A stretch of 64,000 nt of DNA from Saprospiraceae bacterium. Its GTDB lineage: Bacteria; Bacteroidota; Bacteroidia; Chitinophagales; Saprospiraceae. Positions 1 to 8,652 of the stretch are shown piece after piece. The first letter of the stretch is position 1. Each line of letters starts with the position of its first letter. Below the pieces are notes generated by a model that did not search any database, was not told the origin of the DNA, and saw only the letters and a list, made by a program, of their open reading frames with translations. The DNA lies in the NCBI GenBank assembly GCA_020629715.1, contig JAHDCU010000004.1, forward strand, positions 248,001 to 312,000, in the 5' to 3' direction. The translations under genes and the position numbers were made by a program.

Positions 1-57
1 TTTGGTGCTGCGGGAGCCACATATTTCTTTAAGATCACTCAATCGTCAGTTCAATAA
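1..57 (+). CDS. possible C-terminal tail of an upstream gene (partial)
   Basis: Frame 1 is open from the window edge to a TAA at 55-57 and reads FGAAGATYFFKITQSSVQ. Its composition (Gly/Ala then aromatic/basic) is more protein-like than the other two frames, but 18 codons cannot identify a family. The stretch from 58 to 173 up to the next gene holds no other reading frame that I can support. It is AT-rich and includes a TACTTTAG box near 147-154, one mismatch from the Bacteroidota -7 element. Confidence 0.25.
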   Translation, partial: FGAAGATYFFKITQSSVQ

Positions 58-173
58 TCCTAGCTAAGAGGATATATCGCTATTAATGTTATTATCTAAA
101 GTTTACACTTTTCAAAACTCGGTGTAAAGTTAAGAGTTATACTTACTTTAGACATTCAAAATACTGTCTCACT

Positions 174-1196
174 ATGTATGTATACAGAAATATAAGTGCC
201 AAAATGATTTTCAGGTTTGCTTGGAAACCTGTGCTTTTCTTTCTGATTTATGGCTCACTAGTTATATTTTCTTTTCATTTGTTAGACCATGAGGGCATTA
301 ACATAGCGATTCCCTTTTTACCTATAAGCACCATCGGTATTGCAGTCTCTTTTTATTTAGGCTTTAAAAATAACCAGTCCTATGATCGTTTCTGGGAAGG
401 ACGTAAAATATGGGGAGGTATAGTTAACTATAGCCGTACTTGGGGCAATCAAGTACTCAGCTATGTCACTAATCGATTAGCGCCTCATATTTCTGAAGAA
501 GAGATAAAGCAAATCCAAAAAGTGCTCATCTATAGACATCTGGCTTGGATCAATGCACTACGTCTTCAATTGCGTAAACCCTCGAGCTTCAGCATAGATC
601 ACAGTAAGAAAAAGCATGTAAGAAGATATTACAAGGGTTTACCTGGTGGCGAAGAATGGAAAAATGATGTTCGGTCTTTTTTAATAAGTGAGAATGAATG
701 TGATGTCATCAATAATAAGGTAAATCCTGCAACTCAACTCGTACGAAACCAAGGAGAGCAGCTTAAAAAATTAAGAGAACAAGGTATCATCGAGGATTTT
801 AGGCATATCGATATGATGAAAATTCAAGAAGAATGCTACAACCTTCAAGGAAAATGTGAACGGATCAACAACACTCCTTTTCCCAGGCAGTACTCGTACT
901 TCGCTAAGCTTTTCAACTGGATCTTTATCTTATTGATGCCCTTCGGATTAGTAGGAGAATTCAATGAAATGGGTCACTCGTATATTTGGCTTACTCTACC
1001 TATATATGTATTGATCTCTTGGATTTTTTATACCATGGAAGTAGTAGGCGATAACAGTGAAGACCCATTTGAAAATTTTGTAAACGACGTCCCAATGACT
1101 GCACTTTGTCGTACCATAGAGATTGACTTACGAGAAATGCTGCACGAGACCGATCTACCAGAAAAGATCAAGCCTGAAGAAGGTATATTGATGTAG
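174..1196 (+). CDS. bestrophin-like (UPF0187/RFP-TM) anion channel protein
   Basis: This 340-residue membrane protein has the bestrophin-family layout. Two N-terminal hydrophobic segments (about 15-38 and 42-64) are followed by the family signature NNQSYDRFWEGRKIWGG (about 66-82), a long cytoplasmic middle, two further hydrophobic segments (about 235-285), and the acidic tail EDPFENFVNDVPM ahead of a conserved Cys-Arg-Thr-Ile-Glu stretch. Bacterial homologues form pentameric anion or cation channels in the inner membrane, so a passive ion-channel role is inferred. The ATG at 174 is used; Met11 is an alternative start. The next gene starts 19 bp downstream on the same strand, so the two are probably co-transcribed. 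Family assignment is confident; ion selectivity cannot be read from the sequence. Confidence 0.85.
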   Translation: MYVYRNISAKMIFRFAWKPVLFFLIYGSLVIFSFHLLDHEGINIAIPFLPISTIGIAVSFYLGFKNNQSYDRFWEGRKIWGGIVNYSRTWGNQVLSYVTNRLAPHISEEEIKQIQKVLIYRHLAWINALRLQLRKPSSFSIDHSKKKHVRRYYKGLPGGEEWKNDVRSFLISENECDVINNKVNPATQLVRNQGEQLKKLREQGIIEDFRHIDMMKIQEECYNLQGKCERINNTPFPRQYSYFAKLFNWIFILLMPFGLVGEFNEMGHSYIWLTLPIYVLISWIFYTMEVVGDNSEDPFENFVNDVPMTALCRTIEIDLREMLHETDLPEKIKPEEGILM

Positions 1197-1215
1197 TATT
1201 CTACTCGAACTTATT

Positions 1216-1842
1216 ATGAAGACCAAACTCAATCTGGAGACCTGGAATAGACGACAACACTACGAACTCTTTTCACAATATCTCGAGCCTATATATGGGC
1301 TTACTGTTAATATTGAATGTCATGATTTGTTTGAAACTTCTAAAAAACAGAAAGAATCGTTTTACTTTCAATGTTTATATTTTGCCTCAAAGGCCGCAAA
1401 TAGAACTGAAAATTTTAGACTTCGTGTAGAAAACGAGGAAGTCTACATCTACGATCGCATAGATTTATCCGCTGTCATTGCCATGGAAGATGGAAGCTTT
1501 GGCTTTACACTTGTAGAGTATGATGATGACTATGCCCAATTTAAGATCAATATGCTTGCAGAGGTCGAACGAGCAAAAAACAGTCCCGAACTTTTTCCTC
1601 CTTCCAACCCTATCAATGTGATTCATTTTTCATCGATCCCGTGGTTAAAATTTACATCACTTTCTCATGCGAGGCCACTAGGTAGACCTGATAGCTGTCC
1701 TAAAATTACTTTCGGCAAAGTGTTTTTAGAGAATGATCGCTATCATATGCCTGTATCCGTTCATGTGCACCACGCATTGGTAGATGGGAGACACATTGCT
1801 GATTTTGTGCAGACTTTTGAAACCTTAATTCAAAAGCTTTAA
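1216..1842 (+). CDS. chloramphenicol acetyltransferase-fold acyltransferase
   Basis: The 208-residue product is close to the usual CAT length of about 215. It carries the CAT active-site signature HHALVDGRH at 185-193, where His186 would be the catalytic base and Asp190 the structural aspartate. The preceding IPWLKFTSL segment (about 141-149) also matches the family, in which this region lines the chloramphenicol pocket. CAT enzymes are trimers that transfer acetyl from acetyl-CoA to a hydroxyl. Whether this one acts on chloramphenicol is unknown, since many chromosomal Bacteroidota homologues are uncharacterised. It follows the bestrophin gene by 19 bp. The canonical CxDG of the motif is LVDG here (the Cys is Val), which argues for a diverged substrate or at least no recent resistance-gene origin. 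Confidence 0.75.
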   Translation: MKTKLNLETWNRRQHYELFSQYLEPIYGLTVNIECHDLFETSKKQKESFYFQCLYFASKAANRTENFRLRVENEEVYIYDRIDLSAVIAMEDGSFGFTLVEYDDDYAQFKINMLAEVERAKNSPELFPPSNPINVIHFSSIPWLKFTSLSHARPLGRPDSCPKITFGKVFLENDRYHMPVSVHVHHALVDGRHIADFVQTFETLIQKL

Positions 1843-1932
1843 TTTTTAATCCCGGTTTCTGTCTTTTAATAATACTATTCAACAGAATAATGTAATTACA
1901 GGACCGTTTCATAGAAAAGCTACTATCTTTAT

Positions 1933-2628
1933 ATGGCAAATAAATCTCATATGAGTAATTTTCGGTTAGTATCTCAACTATCATCCCTAGTATTCATTAT
2001 TCTAGGAATATATGCATGTAGCACTCCTCCCTGTTCTGACTCTTATAAGTTCAATTTTGAAATAACTCATAATGCGGAGGCAGAAATCAAAGTTGGCGAT
2101 AAGATTAGATATAGAGCTACGTTTCCAGATCAAATATTTAGGAATGATACCATATTAATAGCGACTATAGATGGTTATGAATTCATTACAGGTATAACTG
2201 TTCATGAAGTAGTCAATGACAATACCACATTAGATAGTCAAGCTATACGTGTAGATGCTTTTGATATAGATATCATCGATGGTCAACAAAATAATGTAGA
2301 TGAAAATTTTATCAATACTATAGGTAGCTTAGATTCTCTTATTGCAATTAGACCTACCTACGAAGACAGCGCTATCGAACGTACCATTACTTTAGATTTT
2401 ACTGCAAGAGATACTGGGAGGTACATCATTTCATGGCAAGATATAAATCCAGACTCCATAAGAATTAACAAAGGATCCATATCCATGGATACATGCACTA
2501 ATATTGTTAATTTTCTTTTCAATAATGCTGGTGATAACCATGATAGCATTTTAGTAAGTAAAATACAGCAAGATTATCAACTCAAGCAATCATTATTTGG
2601 TCTCACTAGTTTTCATGTTTCGGAATAA
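1933..2628 (+). CDS. putative lipoprotein of unknown function
   Basis: The 231-residue product has a short basic/polar start, a hydrophobic core (LSSLVFIILGIYA, about 17-28) and a Cys at about 29 in the context IYAC, so it is probably a lipoprotein anchored after signal-peptidase II cleavage. The rest is acidic and beta-rich and is not recognisable. A segment around 85-170 (repeated Asp/Ile/Thr, 'TITLDFTARDTGRYIISW') resembles an Ig-like beta sandwich, but only loosely. The start could be the ATG at 1933 or Met7 at 1951; the latter gives a more typical signal peptide. It stands alone, 90 bp after the CAT-like gene and 95 bp before acs. I do not recognise a family. Confidence 0.6.
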   Translation: MANKSHMSNFRLVSQLSSLVFIILGIYACSTPPCSDSYKFNFEITHNAEAEIKVGDKIRYRATFPDQIFRNDTILIATIDGYEFITGITVHEVVNDNTTLDSQAIRVDAFDIDIIDGQQNNVDENFINTIGSLDSLIAIRPTYEDSAIERTITLDFTARDTGRYIISWQDINPDSIRINKGSISMDTCTNIVNFLFNNAGDNHDSILVSKIQQDYQLKQSLFGLTSFHVSE

Positions 2629-2723
2629 ACTCAATAAGGAATAGTTCTATTCTTAAAAACGAGATGATCTTTTTAAAGACTAAAGGCAAAATGAGTATTT
2701 TGATCTTGAAATAATAGATCATC

Positions 2724-4619
2724 ATGACAACTCAAATAAAATCCCTAGATCATTATCACAATTTATATCAGCAGAGCATCCATGATCCAGAAGCCTTTTG
2801 GAAAAAAGAAGCTGAGACTTTTGACTGGGTCTCCCCTTTTGATAAAGTATGCGAATGGAATTTTAAAGAACCCAATGTAAGGTGGTATTTAAACGGGAAG
2901 ACTAATATCACGATCAATTGCTTGGATCGTCATATTGAAACGAGAGGAGATCAAACAGCTATCCTTTGGGAAGCTAATGAACCTGATACACCTGCGCAAG
3001 CGATCACTTATAGACAGCTCTATCATCAAGTTTGTCAGACAGCTAATGCTTTAAAATCCATTGGTGTTGGTAAGGGAGATCGAGTTGTATTCTATATGCC
3101 TATGGTGCCCGAGCTGGCAATCGGAGTATTGGCATGTGCTCGTATTGGTGCTATTCATTCGGTCGTATTTGCAGGGTTTTCAGCGCAGGCATTGGCAGAT
3201 CGGGTGGATGATGCGACTGCCAAAGTGATCATATGCTCAGACTACAATAAACGAGGAGATAAAAATATCCCTGTAAAGCAAGTTGTAGATGATGCTATGG
3301 ATAAGGGTTGCAATAGTGTAGAGCATGTCATCGTACATAAAAATACGGGTGAAGAGATCAATTGGTCAGCAGATGTGGATCACTGGTTGCACGAACTGCT
3401 CAAAGGTCAAAGTGATGAATGCCCTGCGGAGGTCATGGATAGTGAAGATATGCTCTTTATCCTCTATACTTCAGGCTCTACGGGTAAGCCAAAAGGTGTA
3501 GTACATACGGTCGGTGGATACATGGTATACACCTGTTATAGTTTCAGAAATGTATTTCAGTATCAAGACGGTGACATCTATTGGTGTACCGCAGATATTG
3601 GTTGGATAACTGGACACTCCTACATCATCTATGGGCCACTATTGGCGGGAGCTACGACCATGATGTTCGAAGGCGTACCTACTTTCCCAGATGCAGGACG
3701 TTTTTGGGAAATTTGTGAAAAATACAAGGTCAATCAATTCTATACCGCTCCAACGGCGATTAGAGCTTTGATGGCAAAAGGGGATGAATGGCCTGCTAAA
3801 TATGACTTGTCTTCGATCCGCGTATTGGGGTCTGTAGGAGAACCAATCAATGAAGAAGCTTGGCACTGGTATGATCAGCATATTGGAAAAGGCAAAGCAC
3901 CTATTGTAGATACTTGGTGGCAAACAGAAACTGGAGGCATCATGCTGACGCCACTTCCTGGTATTACGGATACTAAACCAACTTTCGCATCATATCCATT
4001 ACCTGGTATTCAGCCTGTATTAGTTGATCCTGAAGGGAATATTGTAGAAGGAAATGACGTAGAAGGACTTTTATGCATCAAGCATCCTTGGCCTTCGATA
4101 CTTCGTACTACCTATGGCGATCATGAGCGATGTCGACAAGTGTATTTCTCAGCGTTTGAGGATATGTACTTTACCGGTGATGGTGCACGACGAGACAAAG
4201 ATGGTAGAATAAGAGTGATCGGACGGGTGGACGATGTCATCAATGTCTCTGGTCACCGAATGGGGACCGCAGAAGTAGAAAACGCCATCAATGAACATCC
4301 TAATGTCGTAGAATCTGCAGTTGTTGGTTACCCTCACAATATCAAAGGTCAAGGGATCTATGCATATGTGATCTCGCAAGGAAAAGAGCTCGATGCAGTG
4401 TTCGAAAAAGAAATACGTGATGTTGTGACCAAAGAGATAGGGCCTATCGCAAAACCTGATCAGATTCACTTTACGCAAGGGTTACCAAAAACTAGATCGG
4501 GTAAAATCATGCGACGAATCCTGCGAAAAATAGCCTCTAATGATACTGGAAACCTAGGAGACACCTCTACCCTTCTTAATCCTGACGTGGTACAAAGATT
4601 GATAGAAAGCAAAAGCTAA
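2724..4619 (+). CDS. acs: acetyl-CoA synthetase (AMP-forming)
   Basis: This 631-residue cytoplasmic enzyme activates acetate to acetyl-CoA via acetyl-AMP. Visible family motifs in order are: an N-terminal Acs domain (WKKEAETFDW region); the ANL P-loop YTSGSTGKPKGVVHT (about 248-262); WWQTETGG (about 399-406), which positions adenylate and acetate; YFTGDGARRDKDG and the hinge GRVDDVINVSGHRMGT; and the C-terminal PKTRSGKIMRRILRK, whose Lys (about 593) is the catalytic lysine and classic acetylation site. Length and motif order match full-length Acs of about 630-650 residues. It is monocistronic and convergent with the anti-sigma gene (67 bp apart). Acetate scavenging is expected from the family; nothing here indicates another acyl substrate. 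Confidence 0.97.
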   Translation: MTTQIKSLDHYHNLYQQSIHDPEAFWKKEAETFDWVSPFDKVCEWNFKEPNVRWYLNGKTNITINCLDRHIETRGDQTAILWEANEPDTPAQAITYRQLYHQVCQTANALKSIGVGKGDRVVFYMPMVPELAIGVLACARIGAIHSVVFAGFSAQALADRVDDATAKVIICSDYNKRGDKNIPVKQVVDDAMDKGCNSVEHVIVHKNTGEEINWSADVDHWLHELLKGQSDECPAEVMDSEDMLFILYTSGSTGKPKGVVHTVGGYMVYTCYSFRNVFQYQDGDIYWCTADIGWITGHSYIIYGPLLAGATTMMFEGVPTFPDAGRFWEICEKYKVNQFYTAPTAIRALMAKGDEWPAKYDLSSIRVLGSVGEPINEEAWHWYDQHIGKGKAPIVDTWWQTETGGIMLTPLPGITDTKPTFASYPLPGIQPVLVDPEGNIVEGNDVEGLLCIKHPWPSILRTTYGDHERCRQVYFSAFEDMYFTGDGARRDKDGRIRVIGRVDDVINVSGHRMGTAEVENAINEHPNVVESAVVGYPHNIKGQGIYAYVISQGKELDAVFEKEIRDVVTKEIGPIAKPDQIHFTQGLPKTRSGKIMRRILRKIASNDTGNLGDTSTLLNPDVVQRLIESKS

Positions 4620-4686
4620 TAGTCTAGATATGGCTGGGTACCATTGGGACAAGTAAACAGTCGCATTCAATATCTTATAAAAGTGA

Positions 4687-5451
4687 TTATAATACCGCAA
4701 ATGTACCTATCAACTTATCGAGATTTGGTGTTTGAGCACCTGCACGATCTTCAATAGTAATGGCATATGTAGCCGTTGCATCTTCAAAGGCTACCTCTAC
4801 TAGCGCTTCTGTATCTGATTGTATTACATCCAATGGTATAGGAGCTTGATCAGGCTTTAGAGACCAAAGTTGTATGGCTTCATTACTGGCAAGTTCTGGT
4901 AATGCTCTTACCATTAGAATGTTCTTTTCTTCTTGAGCATTATTATACAACACTATTTCCGATTGAAACTCCTCAGCCGTGACAGCTATAGGGATCTGCT
5001 TATATCGAATATCGGTAAGTGCCGCAAAATATTGATTTTTGACTTCTTGATCTTGCCTTATAGATTCACAATCAGATGAGAGTGAATTATATTCTTGCTC
5101 TAGATCATCATATCGGTTGAGACTCCAGACCAATGCACCTATCATAAAGACAGCTGCCATACCAGCTATTAATTGATATATCTTGGAACTAGATCTATGA
5201 GAAGACTCTGCTACTGTGGCACTAGGAGCATTATCAATATTCTCATATACTTTATCTAGTAATCCATCGGAGACTTCTACCTTATGTATACCTGCGTAGT
5301 GCTGCAGTGAATTTTCAATTTCTCTCAGCTCATTTCTGACCTCCTCTGATTGAAGAATAGCATTTTCGACTAAATATTTATCGGCTGGGTCGATTTGACC
5401 TAGAGCAAACAGCTCGAGTAATCCTGATTCTATGATTTCCTTATGTGTCAT
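4687..5451 (-). CDS. RskA-like anti-sigma-K factor
   Basis: This 254-residue protein has a cytoplasmic N-terminal anti-sigma part (about 1-80, acidic helices starting MTHKEIIESGLLELFALGQ), a single transmembrane helix (about 93-110) followed by a coiled-coil-like stretch, and a periplasmic RskA-type domain. The RskA domain ends with the characteristic motif AITIEDRAGAQTPNLDKLIGT near the C-terminus. Its ATG overlaps the stop codon of the sigma-factor gene by 4 bp (ATGA), indicating translational coupling, as is usual for a sigma/anti-sigma pair. Such factors sequester their ECF sigma at the membrane until a periplasmic signal releases it; which signal acts here is unknown. The gene ends 67 bp from the convergent acs. 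Confidence 0.85.
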   Translation of the reverse strand: MTHKEIIESGLLELFALGQIDPADKYLVENAILQSEEVRNELREIENSLQHYAGIHKVEVSDGLLDKVYENIDNAPSATVAESSHRSSSKIYQLIAGMAAVFMIGALVWSLNRYDDLEQEYNSLSSDCESIRQDQEVKNQYFAALTDIRYKQIPIAVTAEEFQSEIVLYNNAQEEKNILMVRALPELASNEAIQLWSLKPDQAPIPLDVIQSDTEALVEVAFEDATATYAITIEDRAGAQTPNLDKLIGTFAVL

Positions 5452-6038
5452 ATCAAGAATAGGATTAATGAAAGAAGTAATATTAAGACCATAGCGGATA
5501 TTATTGAATCGTCTTTAAATTTTGCTCTCAATTCTTTAATTGCAGATCGCAGACGAGTTTTTACCGTACCGAGAGGTATATCCATTTCTTCCGAAATGTC
5601 TTTTTGTGTTTTACCTTCTAAGTACATTTTTTTGATTAATACCCTATGTTTGTCGTCAAGTGATTTTAGTATGATTTCAGTATCTATTTCGTTAGATACA
5701 TTAGATTTAGCGGCTGTATTTGGTAATTGAAAATTTGATATATCTTCACCTATCGTATTGGTGCTGATCCTATTAGCATATCTTAATTTATCGATAGCTG
5801 AGTTACGAGCGATTACCGAGGCCCATGTAAACAGACCACTTTTTCTTTCATCATAACGATCTATTTTATTCCAAATTTTCAACAAAGTGATCTGTAAAAT
5901 TTCTTCTGCTGGTTGTCGTTCTTTGATCACTCTCATGATAATACCCATAATAGACTCTGAATAGTTATCATGAAAATATTGGAGACCAGATTGATCTCTT
6001 TTTCGTATTCGTTGTACTATTTGTTGTTCTGTAATCAC
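5448..6038 (-). CDS. ECF RNA polymerase sigma factor, SigK-like
   Basis: This 196-residue sigma-70 family factor has region 2 at about 15-85, including the core-binding/-10 recognition helix with the AEEILQITLLKIWNKIDRYD stretch and FTWASVIARNSAIDKLR. Region 4 (about 128-178) carries the helix-turn-helix TQKDISEEMDIPLGTVKTRL. The only plausible start in frame is GTG at 6038. The downstream anti-sigma gene overlaps by 4 bp. Unusually, the last about 16 residues are strongly hydrophobic (AMVLILLLSLILFLI), which a soluble sigma factor should not need (see findings). Probable targets are its own operon and perhaps the neighbouring TPR/DUF4331 genes, an inference from position only. Confidence 0.9.
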   Translation of the reverse strand: MITEQQIVQRIRKRDQSGLQYFHDNYSESIMGIIMRVIKERQPAEEILQITLLKIWNKIDRYDERKSGLFTWASVIARNSAIDKLRYANRISTNTIGEDISNFQLPNTAAKSNVSNEIDTEIILKSLDDKHRVLIKKMYLEGKTQKDISEEMDIPLGTVKTRLRSAIKELRAKFKDDSIISAMVLILLLSLILFLI

Positions 6039-6051
6039 GCTTAAATGTAAT

Positions 6052-6097
6052 AAAATTTAAAAGGACTGATCCAATCTCGATTGATTTAGATCAGCCC
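6052..6097 (-). terminator. intrinsic terminator downstream of the TPR gene
   Basis: On the minus strand the arms GGGCTGATC (6089-6097) and GATCAGTCC (6063-6071) form a stem around a 17-nt loop, followed by a T-rich run (TTTTAAATTTTA). It sits between the stop of the TPR gene and the GTG of the sigma gene, so the TPR/DUF4331 transcript is likely separated from the sigma/anti-sigma operon. Confidence 0.6.
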
Positions 6098-6131
6098 TCT
6101 CCAAACAAAACATAAAATCTACTCCACTTTC

Positions 6132-7316
6132 TTATCTAAATCCTCTCACCGTCCATAAGCTTGAGAAGTCTTTCAAACCTTCAATCTCATCGATGTATTC
6201 CTGTGATTCTTTCTTTAGATTTTGTCCTTTTAGTTTTTCTTTTATGATTGCTAGCGACTTATCTAGCTCATTATTCTTATAATATGCGTATGCGAGTAGT
6301 GCTTGTGTTTCTGGAGTATCTCGATGTTGTACTTCATGCAGCGCAATACTTAGTGCTAATGCTCTTTCTTTTTGATCGCCATTGAGCAACTCTTTAGCGA
6401 CATGAGTAGCATACATCGTTCCCTTTTCAGGGTCATGCATTAGATCATGTAAGTCATCATCTATTTGATAGCTTCCTTTTCCATCTAGTTCCTTTTCTAT
6501 TCTGTGCTTCAATATGGATAACTCAGGTGACTCCCTGTATTCTAGAATGTGATTTACGATATCTAAAGCTTGAGACTTATTATTTTCTTGGTACTCTACC
6601 TTAGCCATTAGTTTATAGGTATACCATTGCGATTGATTTCCTTTATTTAGTTTTTTAAGTATTTGTTTAGCCTCTATATTATCATCATTTTCAATATGTA
6701 GCTCTGCTATGTTGCTTTTTAACCAGTATGCAAGATCTTCCTTTTGGGATAAGATTGCTTGCTGGTAACATTGCTCCATAAGGTAGATAGCTTCATCATA
6801 ATCACCCTCCTTTTTATACTGCTTCGCTTGTCTAATGATATAGTCAATCGAGGTTTTATCTTGTATATCGCTGAGACTTTTTTTAGTATCAAAACCTAAC
6901 TCGTACTCTACATCGAACATAATCAAGCTAATTGACTTTTTATTTCTTCCTATTTCGGCTGCATCCAAAATGGCATCATAAGCTTGACAAAACTTATGCT
7001 GTGTAATTAAATTTTGAGCTAATAAACATAAGCCTGTTGATCTTGATAAGCTTTTTAGATCAGATGTAAAAGCCAAATTTTCTTCTGCAGCTACTAAGTA
7101 ATGGGCACTACCTGTAAGTTGAAATAATTTTGTATTCACTATAGATAACTTGATCTTATAATCATCCGCATATGGGCTGAGCTTTACTTTTTGATCCCAA
7201 AAATTAAGAAGCTCCAATTGTTGATTAATCTCTTCTGAAGGATTATAGGATATATGGGCTTTAACACTCGTGTTTATACTTAGAAAGAAAACTAGAGCTA
7301 TGATTAAATTTTGCAT
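6132..7316 (-). CDS. exported TPR-repeat protein
   Basis: The 394-residue product begins with a typical signal peptide (MQNLIIALVFFLSINTSVKA, cleavage near residue 20). The rest is almost entirely alpha-helical with TPR-like pairs. Examples are YKKEGDYDEAIYLMEQCYQQA (about 165-185), SQALDIVNHILEY, and a C-terminal ETQALLAYAYYKNNELDKS block. It is probably a periplasmic or surface scaffolding protein. It is followed by its own terminator and preceded by the DUF4331 pair on the same strand. In other Bacteroidota, DUF4331 genes are often found with TPR and SigK/RskA-type genes; I use that general knowledge only as supporting context. No catalytic motif is visible. Confidence 0.7.
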   Translation of the reverse strand: MQNLIIALVFFLSINTSVKAHISYNPSEEINQQLELLNFWDQKVKLSPYADDYKIKLSIVNTKLFQLTGSAHYLVAAEENLAFTSDLKSLSRSTGLCLLAQNLITQHKFCQAYDAILDAAEIGRNKKSISLIMFDVEYELGFDTKKSLSDIQDKTSIDYIIRQAKQYKKEGDYDEAIYLMEQCYQQAILSQKEDLAYWLKSNIAELHIENDDNIEAKQILKKLNKGNQSQWYTYKLMAKVEYQENNKSQALDIVNHILEYRESPELSILKHRIEKELDGKGSYQIDDDLHDLMHDPEKGTMYATHVAKELLNGDQKERALALSIALHEVQHRDTPETQALLAYAYYKNNELDKSLAIIKEKLKGQNLKKESQEYIDEIEGLKDFSSLWTVRGFR

Positions 7317-7340
7317 GAAGTGATTTGTTTTATGTGGAGA

Positions 7341-7383
7341 AAAAATAAAGGAGGATTTACGCTATTTCATAAGCTACCTCCTT
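7341..7383 (-). terminator. intrinsic terminator after the first DUF4331 lipoprotein gene
   Basis: On the minus strand AAGGAGG (7377-7383) pairs with CCTCCTT (7348-7354) across a 22-nt loop and is followed by TATTTTT. It lies between the DUF4331 lipoprotein gene and the TPR gene. Confidence 0.55.
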
Positions 7384-7416
7384 CATTGAAACAATAATAG
7401 GGTGTTTATTTATATG

Positions 7417-7968
7417 CTACCATGGAGCCGCTAGGTAGGGAAAGCTATTGCTAAAGGTCTTATCATTGGCAGATACATTATCTGAAGTAAGTCCTGGATT
7501 AGCAGTACCGTCTTCACCACCAAAGATCAATAGCAGCTCTACATCAATCACGTCATCTGCTAATGTACGACCAGTCAGTACATTGGTACCATCAAAAAAT
7601 GTAGTTGTACCTGTTGTGCTTACGGTAAGGACATCCGTAGCTAATACTGAAGTAAAGGTTGCCGCATCAAGTCCTAGTGCATTTTGTGTATAACCAGGAT
7701 TGAGTGCCAAAAGTCTGTCGTTGAAGGCAGAACTAAATACAGCACCTTGTTGTGCAGGTAAGGTCTCATTAAATTCGTCCTTTCGATCATCAGATACAAA
7801 TACTGTATTGATTGCAGGTCTACCCATTTGGTCAGCTAGTACATATGTACCATCAAAATTGACTGCAGGTATAGTGGTTTCATCATCATCGTTACATGAA
7901 AACATGGCAACTAGACAAAACATTAAAGGAAATATATATTTGATTTTATTATTCGATTTCATAATCAT
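7417..7968 (-). CDS. DUF4331-family lipoprotein
   Basis: This 183-residue product has a lipoprotein signal (KYIFPLMFCLVAMFSC, Cys about 26) followed by CNDDDE. The mature part includes DQMGRPAINTVFVSDDRKDEFNET, the segment that in long DUF4331 proteins follows the DHxDAPS half. FTSVLATDVLTV and GRTLADDVIDVELLLIFGG are also typical of the DUF4331 C-terminal half. Here the family's two halves are encoded as two separate proteins (see the next upstream gene). Function is unknown; family members are secreted. The ATG at 7968 or Met3 at 7962 could start it. The gap to the upstream partner is 30 bp, so they form one operon. Confidence 0.75.
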   Translation of the reverse strand: MIMKSNNKIKYIFPLMFCLVAMFSCNDDDETTIPAVNFDGTYVLADQMGRPAINTVFVSDDRKDEFNETLPAQQGAVFSSAFNDRLLALNPGYTQNALGLDAATFTSVLATDVLTVSTTGTTTFFDGTNVLTGRTLADDVIDVELLLIFGGEDGTANPGLTSDNVSANDKTFSNSFPYLAAPW

Positions 7969-7998
7969 TTGAATTTTAAAGTTTGAAAAAAATGGTTC

Positions 7999-8652
7999 TT
8001 AGCCTCTTACTTTTGAGCTTACCCAGGTGTTTATGCTATCTGCATTACCCAGCATACTTTTGGGCACTTCTACGACAATAGACATGACGTTGGTCCCTGC
8101 AAATGTATCTGTACCAGGATCAGAAAATCCTGTTGCATTACCACTTAGTATAGCCTGATACGCTCCTAAGTCAAAAAAGAATGGGTCATCTCTTGGACCA
8201 GCAAAGGCTTTCAGCCCCGCGTTTTCGGCAGTTTCCGCTTGCATACCATACTCCGATACTTCTACTTTCACTTGGTCGGACGCATTATCGTTAATTGTAC
8301 TGGATGAACTCGTACTTGTTGGTGCAAAAGGACCAAAGACGTAAAGTTCCTGATCTCTAACGACCGCTTGTATGACTAGATCTTGAACATTGTCAGCATC
8401 TTCGTCGATGTTGATTTCTATCAGGACGTCTTCATCAAAAGTAGCATTTCCCGTCTCTCCAGGAGCAATGAGGCCTTGCGTATTGACTACAAACACAAGT
8501 GCATCCTCATCAGGATTTTGAAATGCGTAATAGTCGGTGATATCTGCTGATGTACTTGCTACTGAGGGAGCATCTATATGGTCAGCTGACATTAATAATA
8601 GACCCAGTAATATGACTGGAGTAGTCCAAATTAGTTTTTTAATAAGTTTCAT
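7999..8652 (-). CDS. DUF4331-family secreted protein (N-terminal-half type)
   Basis: The protein starts MKLIKKLIWTTPVILLGLLLMS, a signal peptide, followed directly by SADHIDAPSVASTSADITDYYAF. That is the hallmark N-terminus of DUF4331 proteins (His-x-Asp-Ala-Pro and the DxxDYYAF strand). The body is beta-rich and acidic (INIDEDADNVQDLVIQAV). I chose the ATG at 8652 because the longer frame starts with TTG at 8667 and adds only five residues. The protein is 217 residues, much shorter than single-chain DUF4331 proteins of about 450-600, consistent with a split into this gene and the 7417-7968 gene. It is the first gene of the operon DUF4331-DUF4331. Confidence 0.75.
   Translation of the reverse strand: MKLIKKLIWTTPVILLGLLLMSADHIDAPSVASTSADITDYYAFQNPDEDALVFVVNTQGLIAPGETGNATFDEDVLIEINIDEDADNVQDLVIQAVVRDQELYVFGPFAPTSTSSSSTINDNASDQVKVEVSEYGMQAETAENAGLKAFAGPRDDPFFFDLGAYQAILSGNATGFSDPGTDTFAGTNVMSIVVEVPKSMLGNADSINTWVSSKVRG

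Noticed and set aside
1216-1842. Acquired chloramphenicol-resistance gene
   Set aside because: There is no mobile element nearby, base composition is like the neighbours, the active-site motif is diverged, and it lies in a probable operon with a bestrophin-like gene.
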